NCBI RefSeq assembly: GCF_036346105.1
Contig: NZ_CP107811.1
Span: 2,920,501-2,984,500, forward strand
Reading direction: 5' to 3'
Length of the DNA: 64,000 nucleotides
DNA from: Streptomyces sp. NBC_00539
Lineage (GTDB): Bacteria; Actinomycetota; Actinomycetes; Streptomycetales; Streptomycetaceae
Position numbers and translations under genes: made by a program. The notes below the pieces were generated by a model that had not been told where the DNA came from, did not search any database, and was given only the letters and a program-made list of their open reading frames with translations. Of the stretch, positions 47,297 through 58,149 are shown in pieces; within the stretch, counting starts at the first letter, position 1, and the number at the start of each line of letters is the position of its first letter.

Positions 47297-47920
47297 TTGA
47301 ACGCCGACAACGGCAAAGACCTGGAGATGGACCCGGTCGCCGTCAAAAACATCACGGCCGGCCTGCGCGGGGCGATCGCCGAACTGCGCGAGTTCGCGCC
47401 GGACGCCGGCGCGACGGTGGGAGCCGGGCTCGAAAAGCTCACGCTGACCGGCATGGAGGCCGGCCACCCGGACGTCACCGCCGTCTTCCACGACCTCTGC
47501 ACGCGCTGGGACTGGGGAGTGCGCGCCCTGGTCGAGGAGGTCAGCGGCCTGACCGCCGCGCTGAACATCTCGGCGGGGATGATCTGGGAGGAGGACCAGT
47601 ACCGCAGGGGCACGTTCAAGGTCGCGGCCAACTCCGTGATCGGCAATCCGCACGCCGACGAGGACACGGCCGAGAGGACCTCCTGGGACGAGATCAAGGC
47701 ACCGTTCCGCCACGAGACCCCGGAAGAGGCCCAGAAGGCGCGCGACGAGTTCGGGCAGCAATGGGAACAGGCCAAGCGGGACGCGGTGACGAAGGGCAAC
47801 AGCGCCCGCCTGCTGGACGGAGCGGCCGATCTCGGCCAGCTGGACCCCTCGGCCCTCGCCCTCGTCCGGGAACGGGCGCACCAGGCGGAGCACGACGCCC
47901 CGCAGCAGGGTGAACGCTGA
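47297..47920 (+). CDS. WXG-like small protein upstream of RHS toxin
   Basis: Predominantly helical 207-residue protein. The first ~100 residues are a helical bundle of WXG100 size with WDWG (WxWG) in the middle (CTRWDWGVRALVEEVSGLTA), and the C-terminal half is charged and coiled (EAQKARDEFGQQWEQAKRDA). Such proteins commonly sit beside RHS/polymorphic toxins and can serve as secretion partners. Start is uncertain: TTG 47297 with GGGGG six bases upstream, or ATG 47327. Its stop meets the toxin start directly (TGATG), indicating coupled translation with the RHS gene. Confidence 0.6.
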   Translation: MNADNGKDLEMDPVAVKNITAGLRGAIAELREFAPDAGATVGAGLEKLTLTGMEAGHPDVTAVFHDLCTRWDWGVRALVEEVSGLTAALNISAGMIWEEDQYRRGTFKVAANSVIGNPHADEDTAERTSWDEIKAPFRHETPEEAQKARDEFGQQWEQAKRDAVTKGNSARLLDGAADLGQLDPSALALVRERAHQAEHDAPQQGER

Positions 47921-50900
47921 TGGGGCACGACCTGCAGGGGTGGCTGGACGCCGGTAAAAAGGCCGTCGGCGAGGGCGTCGAATGGGTGGGCGACAAGGCG
48001 GGGGCCGGGCTCGACGAAGTAGGACTCCACGAGGCCGCCGATGTCGTGCGGGACGGCACGGACAAGGTCGCGAACCGTCTCGGCGCGGAGGTCGCAGAGG
48101 CCGAGCTGGGCCACACCGACGACCCGAAGAAGCTGGTCCACGGCAGCCCGTCCAAACTCCGCGCGACCGCCTCCCACTTGGCCGACTTCCAGGCGGCCTT
48201 CGACAAGACCGGCGAGGGCCTCAAGGGCCTGGACGAGGACGGCATCAAAGGTGCGGCCGCCGAAGGCTTCCGGGTGCTCGCCCAGAAGCAGCCGCCGAAG
48301 TGGTTCAAGGCAGCGGACGCCTTCGAGACGGCGGCAGGGGCCCTGAACCGGTTCGCGGACACGGTGGAGTGGGCCCAGGGCCGCGCCCGGGAAGCCCTGG
48401 ACGAGTACACGACCGCCGTGAAGACGTCGCAGGCGGCCCGTGAGGCCTACGACAAGTGGGTCGACACGTACAACGCGGCGCTCCGCAGCAAGCAGGAGCC
48501 GTTGCCGGCCCGTCCGATGGGCTTCACCGACCCGGGGGCCGACGGCATCAAGGCGGCCCGGGAGAAGCTGGCCGAGGCGCGCCACCAGCGCGACGAGGCG
48601 GCCCGGACGGCGGTCCAGGCGCTGACGAAGGCACGGGACGCCGCCCCGCCCCTGCCGTCCGTGGCCGAGCAACTGGTCTACGAGGGGGCCATTCGCGGAC
48701 TCGGGCTGGAACACCAGGGCGGCGGGTTCATCAAGGGGCTGGCGGCCACGGTCGACTTCTTCCGTGCGGTCGACCCCCTGGATCCGTACAACCGCATGCA
48801 TCCGACCGAATACAAGATGCGGCTCAGCGGCCTGGGCGTCGGCATGCTGACGATGGCCAACGATCCCGTCGGGGCCGGTTCCCTGATGTACGTGCAGTTC
48901 ATGAAGGACCCCGACGAGGGGATCGGCAAGATCTATGCCGAGGTCGCCGGGGCGAAGGGGACGAGCGCCGTCACCGGTCCGCTGCGCAGGACCTCCTTCC
49001 TGAGCCGGCTGGCCAACGGCGAACTGCCCAAGCCGCCCAAGCTGCCGCAGCGGCCGGCGTCCGCACACACGCCCTCGACCCGTGAGGCGCTCCACGGGAA
49101 CGAGGGGCCCGGCGCCCGCGAGAAGAAGGACGTCCCGTGCGAGGGGGACCCGGTCGACGTGGCGACGGGCCGGATGCTGCTCCCGCAGACCGACCTCGTC
49201 CTGCCGGGCTCGTTCCCGCTCGTCTTCACCCGGACCTTCGAGTCCTCGTACCGCTCGGGCCGCTGGTTCGGCCCCACCTGGGCATCGACGGTCGACCAGC
49301 GGCTGGAGACCGACGCCGAGGGCGTGATCCTCGTCTGCGAGGACGGAAGCCTGCTGGCCTACCCGCACCCGGAGCAGGCCGGCCCACCCGTCCTCCCCTC
49401 CCACGGCCGGCGATGGCCGCTGACGCTCGACCCGGACGGCGGCTACACGGTCACCGACCCCGAGTCGGGCCACGTACGCCATTTCGCGGAGGACGGCGTC
49501 CTCACCCAGCTGGACGACCGCAACGGCGCCTGGATCGTGTACACGTACGACGACACGACCGGCGCCCCGCTGTCGATCTCCCACAGCGGCGGCTACGAGC
49601 TGCGCCTGACCTCTTCGGGTGGCCGAATAACCGGCCTGTCCCTGGCGGACGGCACCGAAGGCCTGCGCTACGGCTACACGGACGGCCACCTCACCGAGGT
49701 CACCAACTCCTCGGGCCGGCCCCTGCGCTTCGGGTACGACGCACTGGGCCGGATCACCTCCTGGACCGACACCAACGACCGGCGCTTCGACTACGTCTAC
49801 GACGAGCGGCACCGCTGCATCGCCCAGTCCGGTACGAACGGCCACCTCAACATCAGGTTCGCCTACGAGGACGGCGTCACGACGCTCACGGACTCCCTGG
49901 GCCACCGCAAGCGGTACGTGATCAACGAACGCGCCCAGGTCGTCGCGGAGCTCGACGCGGCGGGGCTGACGACGCACTGCGAGTACGACCGGTACGACCG
50001 GCTGCTGTCCCGTACGGACCCGCTCGGCCGCACCGTCCGCCTGGAGTACGACGAGGCCGGCCGCCTCACCTCCGTGACCCGCCCGGACGGCAAGGTCTCG
50101 CGGGCGCGGTACGACGCCTCGGGCCTGCCGGTGACGCTCGTGTCGGCGGACGGCGCGACGACGACCCACACGTACGACGAACGGGGCAACCGCACCTCGA
50201 CGACCGATCCCACGGGTGCCACCACCCACTTCGCCTACGACGCGCGCGGTCACCTGTCCTCGGTGACGGACGCCCTCGGCCACACGAGTGCCTTCGTCTT
50301 GGACCGGGCCGGACTCCTCGTCTCGGCCACGGACCCCCTCGGCGCCACCACCACCTACACCCGCGACGCCTTCGGCCGCCCGGTGACCGTCACGGATCCC
50401 CTGGGCCGTACGACCCGCCACACCTGGAGCACCGAGGGCCGGCTGCTGCGACGCGTGCACCCGGACGGCACGTCGGAATCGTGGACGTACGACGGGGAGG
50501 GCAACTGCCTGACGCACACCGACGCCGCGGGCGGGGTGACCGTCAACGAGTACGGCGATTTCGACCTCCTGACCGCCCGCACCGGTCCCGACGGCGCACG
50601 CCACACGTTCGACCACGACACCGAACTGCGCCTGACGCAGGTCACCAACCCGCAGGGTATGAGGTGGAGTTACACGTACTCCCCCACGGGCCTGCCGACC
50701 TCGGAATCGGACTTCGACGGTCGCAGCCTCACCTACGAGTACGACGCGGCCGGCGCCCTCACCGCCCGCACCGACACACTGGGCGCCCGCACCACCTACA
50801 CCCGCAACGAGCTCGGACAGTTCACCCGCAAGACGACGGCGTCGGGCTCGACGGTTTACGGCTACGACGGCTCCGACCGCTTGGCCTCACTGATCTCGCC

Positions 50901-52467
50901 GGAGTCCTCGGTCACCTGGCTCCGCGACGGGACGGGACGGGTCCTGGCGGAAACGGTCGACGGCCGCACGCTCACCTACGCCTACGACGCCCTGGGCCGT
51001 CGGACGACCCGCACCACGCCCAGCGGGGCGCAGTCCCACTGGACGTACGACGCGGCGGGGCACCGCACCGCACTGACGACGGCCGGTCGCACGATCACCT
51101 TCGAGCGCGATGCGGCAGGACAGGAACTCACCCGCACCCTGGGCCCCGGCCTCGCCCTCACCCACGAGTACGACCCCCTGGGCCGGCTCTCCTCCCGGAC
51201 GGTGGTCGGCCGGGACGGCCGTACCCTCCGGCGCCGGGGCTACAGCTACCGTGCGGACGGCTACCTCACCGGGATCGACGACTCCCTGACCGGCCCGCGG
51301 ACGTTCACCCTCGACGCGGCCGCCCGCGTGACGGCGGTGGACGCCGGATCGTGGTCGGAGCGGTACACCTACGACGAGGCGGGCAACCAGACCCACGCCA
51401 CCTGGCCGGACCGCCACCCGGGCGCCGACGCGCAGGGCGGCCGCTCGTACACGGGCACCCGCATCACCCGCGCGGGGGCGGTCCGCTACGAGCACGACGC
51501 ACTCGGCCGGGTGACCGTGCGCCGCAAGACCCGGCTCTCCCGCAAGCCGGAGACCTGGCGGTACGAGTGGAACGCCGAGGACCAGCTGTCGGCGGTCACC
51601 ACTCCGGACGGCACCCGCTGGCGGTACACGTACGACCCGCTGGGCCGCCGCACGGCGAAGCAACGCCTGTCGCCGGCCGGCGCGGTCGTGGAGGAAACCA
51701 CCTTCACCTGGGACGGCGCCACCCTGTGCGAACAGTCCACCGGCCCGGTCACCCTCACCTGGACCCATCAGGGCCTGCACCCGCTCACCCAGTCCGAGCA
51801 CATCGACGACGACACGGTGGACGACCGCTTCTTCGCCATCGTCACCGACCTCATCGGCACCCCGACCGAGCTCCTCACCGAGGACGGCACCACGGCGTGG
51901 CGCACCCGCGCCACCCTCTGGGGCACCACCACCTGGAACCGCGACGCGACGGCCTACACCCCGCTCCGCTTCCCGGGCCAGTACTTCGACCCCGAGTCGG
52001 GCCTCCACCACAACGTCTTCCGCACCTACGACCCCGAAACGGCCCGCTACCTCACCCCGGACCCCCTGGGCCTCTCCGGTGGCCCGAATCCATGCTGGTA
52101 CGGACCCAACCCGCTGGAATGGGTGGACCCCCTCGGTCTGGCTCTCTGCCGAGCCAAACCGAGGCTGGAAGACGGGAATGCCAAAGAGGGCTGGCAGCAT
52201 ATAGATGAGCGCCACATTACGGGCAATCACCCATCAGGCCACGGAGATTTGATGCCTCCCTCCACGACCAGGGAGCAAGTGGGCGAGGCCGCGGCGAAGA
52301 TGATCGAGAAAGGCAATCGCGTGTCTGACCCAAGCCGCCGAATGCAGGTATTTGAGAAACGTATGACTGTCAACGGCATGCCCGCCCGCTATCGCCTGCT
52401 CGTGGACTCACACGACGGGAACCGGATCATCACCTTCTTCCCCGTCGGAAAGAGCTACGTCCCGTGA
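47920..52467 (+). CDS. RHS-repeat polymorphic toxin
   Basis: Giant protein of 1515 residues. The N-terminal ~400 residues are helical and alanine-rich (WVGDKAGAGLDEVGLHEAAD; YDKWVDTYNAALRSK). A DUF6531-like start of the RHS shell follows (CEGDPVDVATGRMLLPQTDL at 407; FTRTFESSYRSGRWFGPTW), then some 30 YD repeats (forms of GRxxxxxYD, about 500-1370) that build the toxin cocoon. The RHS core ends RYLTPDPLGLSGGPNPCWYG and VDPLGL (1402-1407). The last ~108 residues are a different, locally less GC-rich tip that is probably the toxin, with HIDERH (His1427, His1432) and STTREQV. The fold may be a BECR-type ribonuclease, but this is a guess. Confidence 0.88.
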   Translation: MGHDLQGWLDAGKKAVGEGVEWVGDKAGAGLDEVGLHEAADVVRDGTDKVANRLGAEVAEAELGHTDDPKKLVHGSPSKLRATASHLADFQAAFDKTGEGLKGLDEDGIKGAAAEGFRVLAQKQPPKWFKAADAFETAAGALNRFADTVEWAQGRAREALDEYTTAVKTSQAAREAYDKWVDTYNAALRSKQEPLPARPMGFTDPGADGIKAAREKLAEARHQRDEAARTAVQALTKARDAAPPLPSVAEQLVYEGAIRGLGLEHQGGGFIKGLAATVDFFRAVDPLDPYNRMHPTEYKMRLSGLGVGMLTMANDPVGAGSLMYVQFMKDPDEGIGKIYAEVAGAKGTSAVTGPLRRTSFLSRLANGELPKPPKLPQRPASAHTPSTREALHGNEGPGAREKKDVPCEGDPVDVATGRMLLPQTDLVLPGSFPLVFTRTFESSYRSGRWFGPTWASTVDQRLETDAEGVILVCEDGSLLAYPHPEQAGPPVLPSHGRRWPLTLDPDGGYTVTDPESGHVRHFAEDGVLTQLDDRNGAWIVYTYDDTTGAPLSISHSGGYELRLTSSGGRITGLSLADGTEGLRYGYTDGHLTEVTNSSGRPLRFGYDALGRITSWTDTNDRRFDYVYDERHRCIAQSGTNGHLNIRFAYEDGVTTLTDSLGHRKRYVINERAQVVAELDAAGLTTHCEYDRYDRLLSRTDPLGRTVRLEYDEAGRLTSVTRPDGKVSRARYDASGLPVTLVSADGATTTHTYDERGNRTSTTDPTGATTHFAYDARGHLSSVTDALGHTSAFVLDRAGLLVSATDPLGATTTYTRDAFGRPVTVTDPLGRTTRHTWSTEGRLLRRVHPDGTSESWTYDGEGNCLTHTDAAGGVTVNEYGDFDLLTARTGPDGARHTFDHDTELRLTQVTNPQGMRWSYTYSPTGLPTSESDFDGRSLTYEYDAAGALTARTDTLGARTTYTRNELGQFTRKTTASGSTVYGYDGSDRLASLISPESSVTWLRDGTGRVLAETVDGRTLTYAYDALGRRTTRTTPSGAQSHWTYDAAGHRTALTTAGRTITFERDAAGQELTRTLGPGLALTHEYDPLGRLSSRTVVGRDGRTLRRRGYSYRADGYLTGIDDSLTGPRTFTLDAAARVTAVDAGSWSERYTYDEAGNQTHATWPDRHPGADAQGGRSYTGTRITRAGAVRYEHDALGRVTVRRKTRLSRKPETWRYEWNAEDQLSAVTTPDGTRWRYTYDPLGRRTAKQRLSPAGAVVEETTFTWDGATLCEQSTGPVTLTWTHQGLHPLTQSEHIDDDTVDDRFFAIVTDLIGTPTELLTEDGTTAWRTRATLWGTTTWNRDATAYTPLRFPGQYFDPESGLHHNVFRTYDPETARYLTPDPLGLSGGPNPCWYGPNPLEWVDPLGLALCRAKPRLEDGNAKEGWQHIDERHITGNHPSGHGDLMPPSTTREQVGEAAAKMIEKGNRVSDPSRRMQVFEKRMTVNGMPARYRLLVDSHDGNRIITFFPVGKSYVP

Positions 52468-52898
52468 TCGTGGAATTTGCCGTTCGACCGGGTCAGGGCG
52501 AGTCCAGTGGGTTCGATCTCGGGGACATGGTCTGGGTCGGCGAGCTGGGGGAAGCGCGGTCGGCGGGGCAGTCGCCCGATCAAGGGATGATGATCTACGC
52601 CTCGGTGACCCAACTCCTGGACTGCCTGCACGACTTGCTGCGAGGCCGAACAAGGAGTGCCTTGTTCACGGGCGTGGACTCCTCGTTCCGGCTGACATTC
52701 GCCAGGAGCAAGAAGGGCATCCGCACCACCGGCCCGTCCGGTCCCGTCTCGATCCTCGCACCCGACGAATTCGCGGGGACCGTTCTTGCAGCGGCGGAGG
52801 AACTGGCACGCACGCATCTCGGCTCCCTGCCCTCCGACGGCGTGGCAGACGACTATCGGGCCGCCCTTGAGGGCTTCAGGATCCTGGTGGCGCCATAG
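52464..52898 (+). CDS. Probable immunity protein for the RHS toxin tip
   Basis: Unrecognised 144-residue protein. GTG 52464 overlaps the toxin stop (GTGA), the usual place and coupling for a cognate immunity gene, which protects the producer from its own toxin. It has a GESSGFDLGDMVWVGELG start and a helical second half (DEFAGTVLAAAEELARTHLG). No signal peptide or membrane segment, consistent with neutralising a cytosolic toxin. Function is inferred from position only. Confidence 0.65.
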   Translation: MIVEFAVRPGQGESSGFDLGDMVWVGELGEARSAGQSPDQGMMIYASVTQLLDCLHDLLRGRTRSALFTGVDSSFRLTFARSKKGIRTTGPSGPVSILAPDEFAGTVLAAAEELARTHLGSLPSDGVADDYRAALEGFRILVAP

Positions 52899-52944
52899 AG
52901 TCGCCCCGAACAGATCAAGCAATTCCTCAGAGAGGCTTATAAGC

Positions 52945-53226
52945 GTGGATGAACGTAACGACGTCCGGCTACACGTGGCGTCGGTCGAGAGCGCTTCCGC
53001 GACAGAAGCCGTCTGCGCGGTCAGGAACATCGGCGGGGAGGCGAGCGTAGGCATGATCTTTCGATCAAGCGTTTCCCCCGCCATCGAGATTCGCATCACC
53101 GAGATCCTTCGGTACGGACGATCCGTTCCCATCTTGGACCAGGCCTATACGGCAAGGGTGACCTTCATCGGGCCTGGGGCCGCCGGAATCGAAGCTGGGG
53201 AAACCCTGGTCAGCGCCCGGGATTAG
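52945..53226 (+). CDS. Small hypothetical protein after immunity gene
   Basis: Unrecognised 93-residue product starting at GTG 52945 with GAGAGG nine bases upstream. Strand-rich sequence (VRLHVASVESASATEAVCAV, IEIRITEILRYGRSVPI) and a closing TARVTFIGPGAAG. It may be a second immunity protein or an orphan left by tip exchange. Its upstream spacer (CTTATAAGC) is AT-rich for this genome. Confidence 0.5.
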   Translation: MDERNDVRLHVASVESASATEAVCAVRNIGGEASVGMIFRSSVSPAIEIRITEILRYGRSVPILDQAYTARVTFIGPGAAGIEAGETLVSARD

Positions 53227-53373
53227 GAGACCCACCGCAACGCGGGGGCCGCGATGCGGTGGGCCGGGGGGTGGCGGGGTGAGAGGTAGGGGTGAGTACT
53301 CGGGAAGCGAAAGAACCTCGCCAGACCCCACCAGCCTCCCGTCGGGGGCGCTTCGCTCGGATGGGTGAATCGG

Positions 53374-53427
53374 GACAACTCGGCTGGCTTCCCCGGGGGT
53401 TGTCGGGCATATGCTCGGCGCGACAAC
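53374..53427 (+). promoter_or_regulatory. GACAAC half-site cluster upstream of DNA-binding gene
   Basis: The 279-base gap 53227-53505 has no gene. It contains GACAAC (53374-53379), GTTGTC (53400-53405) and GACAAC (53422-53427), three alternating half-sites able to form two palindromes, upstream of a winged-helix-like gene. Autoregulation is possible. A TATGCT -10-like hexamer (53410-53415) lies between them. Confidence 0.4.
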
Positions 53428-53505
53428 TCCAGACATACGTCGGCCCCCGACGGGACTCGCAATCCCGGCGGGGGCCTGGCCAAGCAGGAAGAGAACAGCT
53501 TCCCG

Positions 53506-54453
53506 ATGGATACCCAGAAGCCTAACCCCGTCGTGCTCGCCTCCGGGCGCAATCGCGGCGATGCCCCCCGATCAGGTGTCATCCACGTCAACGTCCGGCA
53601 CACCCGCCGCTTCACCGTGGTCGGCAACCACCTCGCGCAGCACGCGGAGATGTCCCTCGTAGCGATCGGTCTGGCGCTCCACATCCAGTCCCTGCCCGCC
53701 GGCTCACGCATCGGCATCAAGGACCTCGCCGGCCGCTTCCCCGAGAGCGAGCACCGGATCGCCCGTGCGCTGCGCGAGCTGGAGGCTTACGGATACCTGG
53801 AGCGGACCCGCGTGCGGCTGCCCGGCGGGCAGGTGATCACCCGGACCGTGTCCTACAACCGCCCCGGGTGCGTGGACAGCGACCCGCACCCCGGCCCGGA
53901 CCCGCATCCCGGCCCGGCGCCCGCCGCCCAGGCCCCGCCCGCGACCACCCCGGCCGCCGCCGCGCCGGAGGCCCGCGCCCCTCAGCCGCCCGCCACCCCG
54001 CGCGCTCCCGGCGGGTCCCTCCCCCGGCCCCTGAACCCCGACAACCCCTGGCGGCACGAGGCGGCCGTCACCGTCCTGACGGACCTGCGCCGCCTCGACT
54101 CCCGTCTCCTGCTCGGCCGGCAGGACATCGAGCGCCTCGCCCCCGCCGTCGAGGCCTGGCTGGAGCGCTGCGCCCGCCCCGGCAGCATCACCGCCGCCCT
54201 CACGGCCAACCTGCCGCCGCAGCCCCGCAATCCGGCCGGACTGGTGGCGTACCGGCTCACCGCCCAGCTGCCGCCGGCCCTGGCAGACGTACCCCGCCCG
54301 GCCGCCCACGTACCGCCGGACCCCTTCCAGACCTGCGAGGACGAGACCTGCGGCCTCGCCTTCCGGTCCCGGGAGCCGGGCCTGTGCGGGGAGTGCCGGG
54401 CGGAGGCGGGCGGAGGCGGGCGCCGCATGAGGACCGTGACGCGCCCCGCATAG
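53506..54453 (+). CDS. Winged-helix-like DNA-binding protein
   Basis: Protein of 315 residues of a kind common in Streptomyces. N-terminal helix-turn-helix region (about 20-110): HTRRFTVVGNHLAQHAEMSL, a SRIGIKDLAGRFPESEHRIA recognition segment and RALRELEAYGYLERTRVRLP wing. A Pro/Ala linker (about 125-180) follows, then a helical domain and a C-terminal cysteine cluster (CEDETCG, GLCGEC) able to bind metal. It likely regulates transcription; targets unknown. ATG 53506 is used; the ribosome site is weak. It converges with tuf. Confidence 0.72.
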   Translation: MDTQKPNPVVLASGRNRGDAPRSGVIHVNVRHTRRFTVVGNHLAQHAEMSLVAIGLALHIQSLPAGSRIGIKDLAGRFPESEHRIARALRELEAYGYLERTRVRLPGGQVITRTVSYNRPGCVDSDPHPGPDPHPGPAPAAQAPPATTPAAAAPEARAPQPPATPRAPGGSLPRPLNPDNPWRHEAAVTVLTDLRRLDSRLLLGRQDIERLAPAVEAWLERCARPGSITAALTANLPPQPRNPAGLVAYRLTAQLPPALADVPRPAAHVPPDPFQTCEDETCGLAFRSREPGLCGECRAEAGGGGRRMRTVTRPA

Positions 54454-54547
54454 GCACCGGGGCATAGCCACCGGGGTAGGCGCCGCATACGCACCCGGCC
54501 GGGACGTCCCCGCACAGCAGCCGGCAACGCCCCGCGGATACGACGAA

Positions 54548-54587
54548 GGGCCCTTCCCCCACCGCCGGAGCGGTGGGGGAAGGGCCC
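54548..54587. terminator. Bidirectional terminator, tuf and DNA-binding gene
   Basis: Perfect 17-base stem (54548-54564 with 54571-54587) with a six-base loop between the convergent genes. Confidence 0.85.
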
Positions 54588-54638
54588 CTCTGTCAAACGT
54601 GGTGCCCGCTCGCGCGAGCTACCAGGTCAGAGCACGAA

Positions 54639-55832
<1,194 letters not shown>

Positions 55833-55983
55833 GGGGGTCCTCCTGGAGAGTGGTTCTGGTACGCCTGACAGATCGGCGCCAGGTGATCTTTGCTGGGATG
55901 CCAGTCCCTCCGGGCAACAAGAGCGGATGCTCCTGTTGCCCCAGAGGTACCGGTGACAAGCCTAAAGCGTGAGCTCCGAAGAG

Positions 55984-58110
55984 TTACTCGCCCTTGGCCT
56001 TCGCGATGATCTCCTCAGCGACGTTCCGGGGAACCTCGGCGTAGGAGTCGAACTGCATCGAGTAGCTGGCGCGACCCGAGGTCTTGCTGCGGAGGTCTCC
56101 GACGTAGCCGAACATCTCCGAAAGCGGCACGAGGCCCTTCACGATGCGAGCACCGTGACGCTCGTCCATGGCCTGGATCTGGCCACGACGAGAGTTGATG
56201 TCGCCGATGACCTCACCCATGTAGTCCTCGGGCGTGGTGACCTCAACGGCCATCATCGGCTCAAGGAGCACGGGAGAAGCCTTGCGCGCGGCCTCCTTGA
56301 AGGCCTGCGAACCGGCGATCTTGAACGCGAGTTCGGAGGAGTCGACCTCGTGGTAACCACCGTCGAGAAGAATGACGCGGACGCCAGTCATCTCGTAGCC
56401 GGCGAGGATGCCGAACTTCATGGCTTCCTGGGCACCGGCGTCCACCGACGGGATGTACTCACGCGGGATGCGTCCACCGGTGACCTTGTTGACGAACTCG
56501 TAAGCCGCCTCGCCGCCCTCGATGGGCTCGATCGCGATCTGCACCTTGGCGAACTGACCGGTACCACCGGTCTGCTTCTTGTGGGTGTAGTCGTGACGCT
56601 CGACGGACTTGCGGATCGTCTCGCGGTAGGCCACCTGCGGCTTGCCGACGTTCGCCTCGACCTTGAACTCGCGACGCATGCGGTCGACGAGGATGTCGAG
56701 GTGAAGCTCGCCCATACCACCGATGATGGTCTGGCCGGTCTCCTCGTCCGAGTGAACCTGGAAGGAGGGGTCCTCCTCCGCGAGACGCTGGATGGCAACA
56801 CCCAGCTTCTCCTGGTCACCCTTGGACTTGGGCTCGATGGCGACCTGGATGACCGGGGCCGGGAAGTCCATGGACTCCAGGATGACCGGGGCCTTCTCGT
56901 CGCACAGCGTCTCACCGGTGGTGGTCTGCTTGAGGCCCATGACGGCGACGATGTCACCGGCGCCCACCGACTCGATCTCCTCACGCTTGTTCGCGTGCAT
57001 GCGGTAGATCTTGCCGATGCGCTCCTTCTTGCCCTTGACGGAGTTCAGCACCGCGGTGCCGGCCTCCAGGCGACCGGAGTAGATCCGGACGAAGGTGAGC
57101 TTGCCGAGGTGCGGGTCGCTCGCGATCTTGAACGCGAGGGCCGACAGCGGCTCGGAGTCGGCCGGCTTGCGCTTGACGACGACCTCCGCGTCCTTGACGT
57201 CGTGGCCTTCGATGGCCTCGACGTCCAGGGGGGAGGGAAGGTAGCGCACGACGGCGTCGAGCAGGGGCTGGACGCCCTTGTTCTTGAACGCGGTGCCGCA
57301 GAACACGGGGGTGACGGTGGTGTCGCCGCCCTTGCCGGACGCGATGGTGATACGACGGACGGCGGCGTAGAGCTGCTCCTCGGTGGGCTCGGTGCCCTCC
57401 AGGAACAGTTCCATCATCTGCTCGTCGTTCTCGGCGACCGTCTCGACCAGCTTGGCGCGCCATTCCTCGGCGGCCTCGGTGTGCGAGGCGGGGATGTCGA
57501 CGACGTCGTACATCTCGCCCTTGGAGGCCTCGGCGGACCACACAAGAGCCTTCATGCGGACCAGGTCGACGACGCCCTGGAAGTCCATCTCGGAGCCGAT
57601 GGGCAGCTGCATGACGATCGGGGTCGCGCCGAGGCGGTCCACGATCATGTCCACGCAGCGGTGGAACTCGGCGCCGGTACGGTCCAGCTTGTTGACGAAG
57701 CAGATGCGCGGCACGCCGTAACGGTCGGCCTGACGCCAGACCGTCTCGGACTGCGGCTCCACACCGGCGACACCGTCGAAGACGGTGACGGCACCGTCGA
57801 GGACGCGGAGCGAACGCTCGACCTCTACGGTGAAGTCGACGTGACCCGGGGTGTCGATGATGTTGATGGTGTGGTCGACCTCGTCAAGAGGCCAGTGGCA
57901 GGTCGTCGCGGCAGACGTGATGGTGATACCACGCTCCTGCTCCTGCTCCATCCAGTCCATCGTGGCAGCGCCGTCGTGGACCTCACCGATCTTGTACGAC
58001 ACACCGGTGTAGAACAGGATGCGCTCGGTGGTGGTCGTCTTGCCCGCGTCGATGTGGGCCATGATCCCGATGTTGCGGACCTTGGCCAGGTCAAGCGAAG
58101 TGGTAGCCAT
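55984..58110 (-). CDS. fusA: Elongation factor G
   Basis: Translocase GTPase, 708 residues, with [17 protein letters not shown] and NKLDRTG, and the domain IV/V segments to the end [11 protein letters not shown]. Thirty-nine bases after rpsG, in the str operon. Confidence 0.98.
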   Translation of the reverse strand: MATTSLDLAKVRNIGIMAHIDAGKTTTTERILFYTGVSYKIGEVHDGAATMDWMEQEQERGITITSAATTCHWPLDEVDHTINIIDTPGHVDFTVEVERSLRVLDGAVTVFDGVAGVEPQSETVWRQADRYGVPRICFVNKLDRTGAEFHRCVDMIVDRLGATPIVMQLPIGSEMDFQGVVDLVRMKALVWSAEASKGEMYDVVDIPASHTEAAEEWRAKLVETVAENDEQMMELFLEGTEPTEEQLYAAVRRITIASGKGGDTTVTPVFCGTAFKNKGVQPLLDAVVRYLPSPLDVEAIEGHDVKDAEVVVKRKPADSEPLSALAFKIASDPHLGKLTFVRIYSGRLEAGTAVLNSVKGKKERIGKIYRMHANKREEIESVGAGDIVAVMGLKQTTTGETLCDEKAPVILESMDFPAPVIQVAIEPKSKGDQEKLGVAIQRLAEEDPSFQVHSDEETGQTIIGGMGELHLDILVDRMRREFKVEANVGKPQVAYRETIRKSVERHDYTHKKQTGGTGQFAKVQIAIEPIEGGEAAYEFVNKVTGGRIPREYIPSVDAGAQEAMKFGILAGYEMTGVRVILLDGGYHEVDSSELAFKIAGSQAFKEAARKASPVLLEPMMAVEVTTPEDYMGEVIGDINSRRGQIQAMDERHGARIVKGLVPLSEMFGYVGDLRSKTSGRASYSMQFDSYAEVPRNVAEEIIAKAKGE

Positions 58111-58149
58111 AAGGCTTCGGTCTTCTCTCGGTCTCGATGTGGGGTGGGA

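Noticed and set aside
46291-50616. A 1441-codon minus-strand open frame opposite the RHS gene
   Set aside because: Antisense to the RHS protein and in a different frame of the neighbouring gene; no domain, composition of a shadow frame.
49137-52208. Frameshifted second protein inside the RHS gene
   Set aside because: An alternative plus-strand frame is open for about 1000 codons, but it is His/Arg/Pro-rich and lacks YD motifs; the RHS frame explains the region fully.
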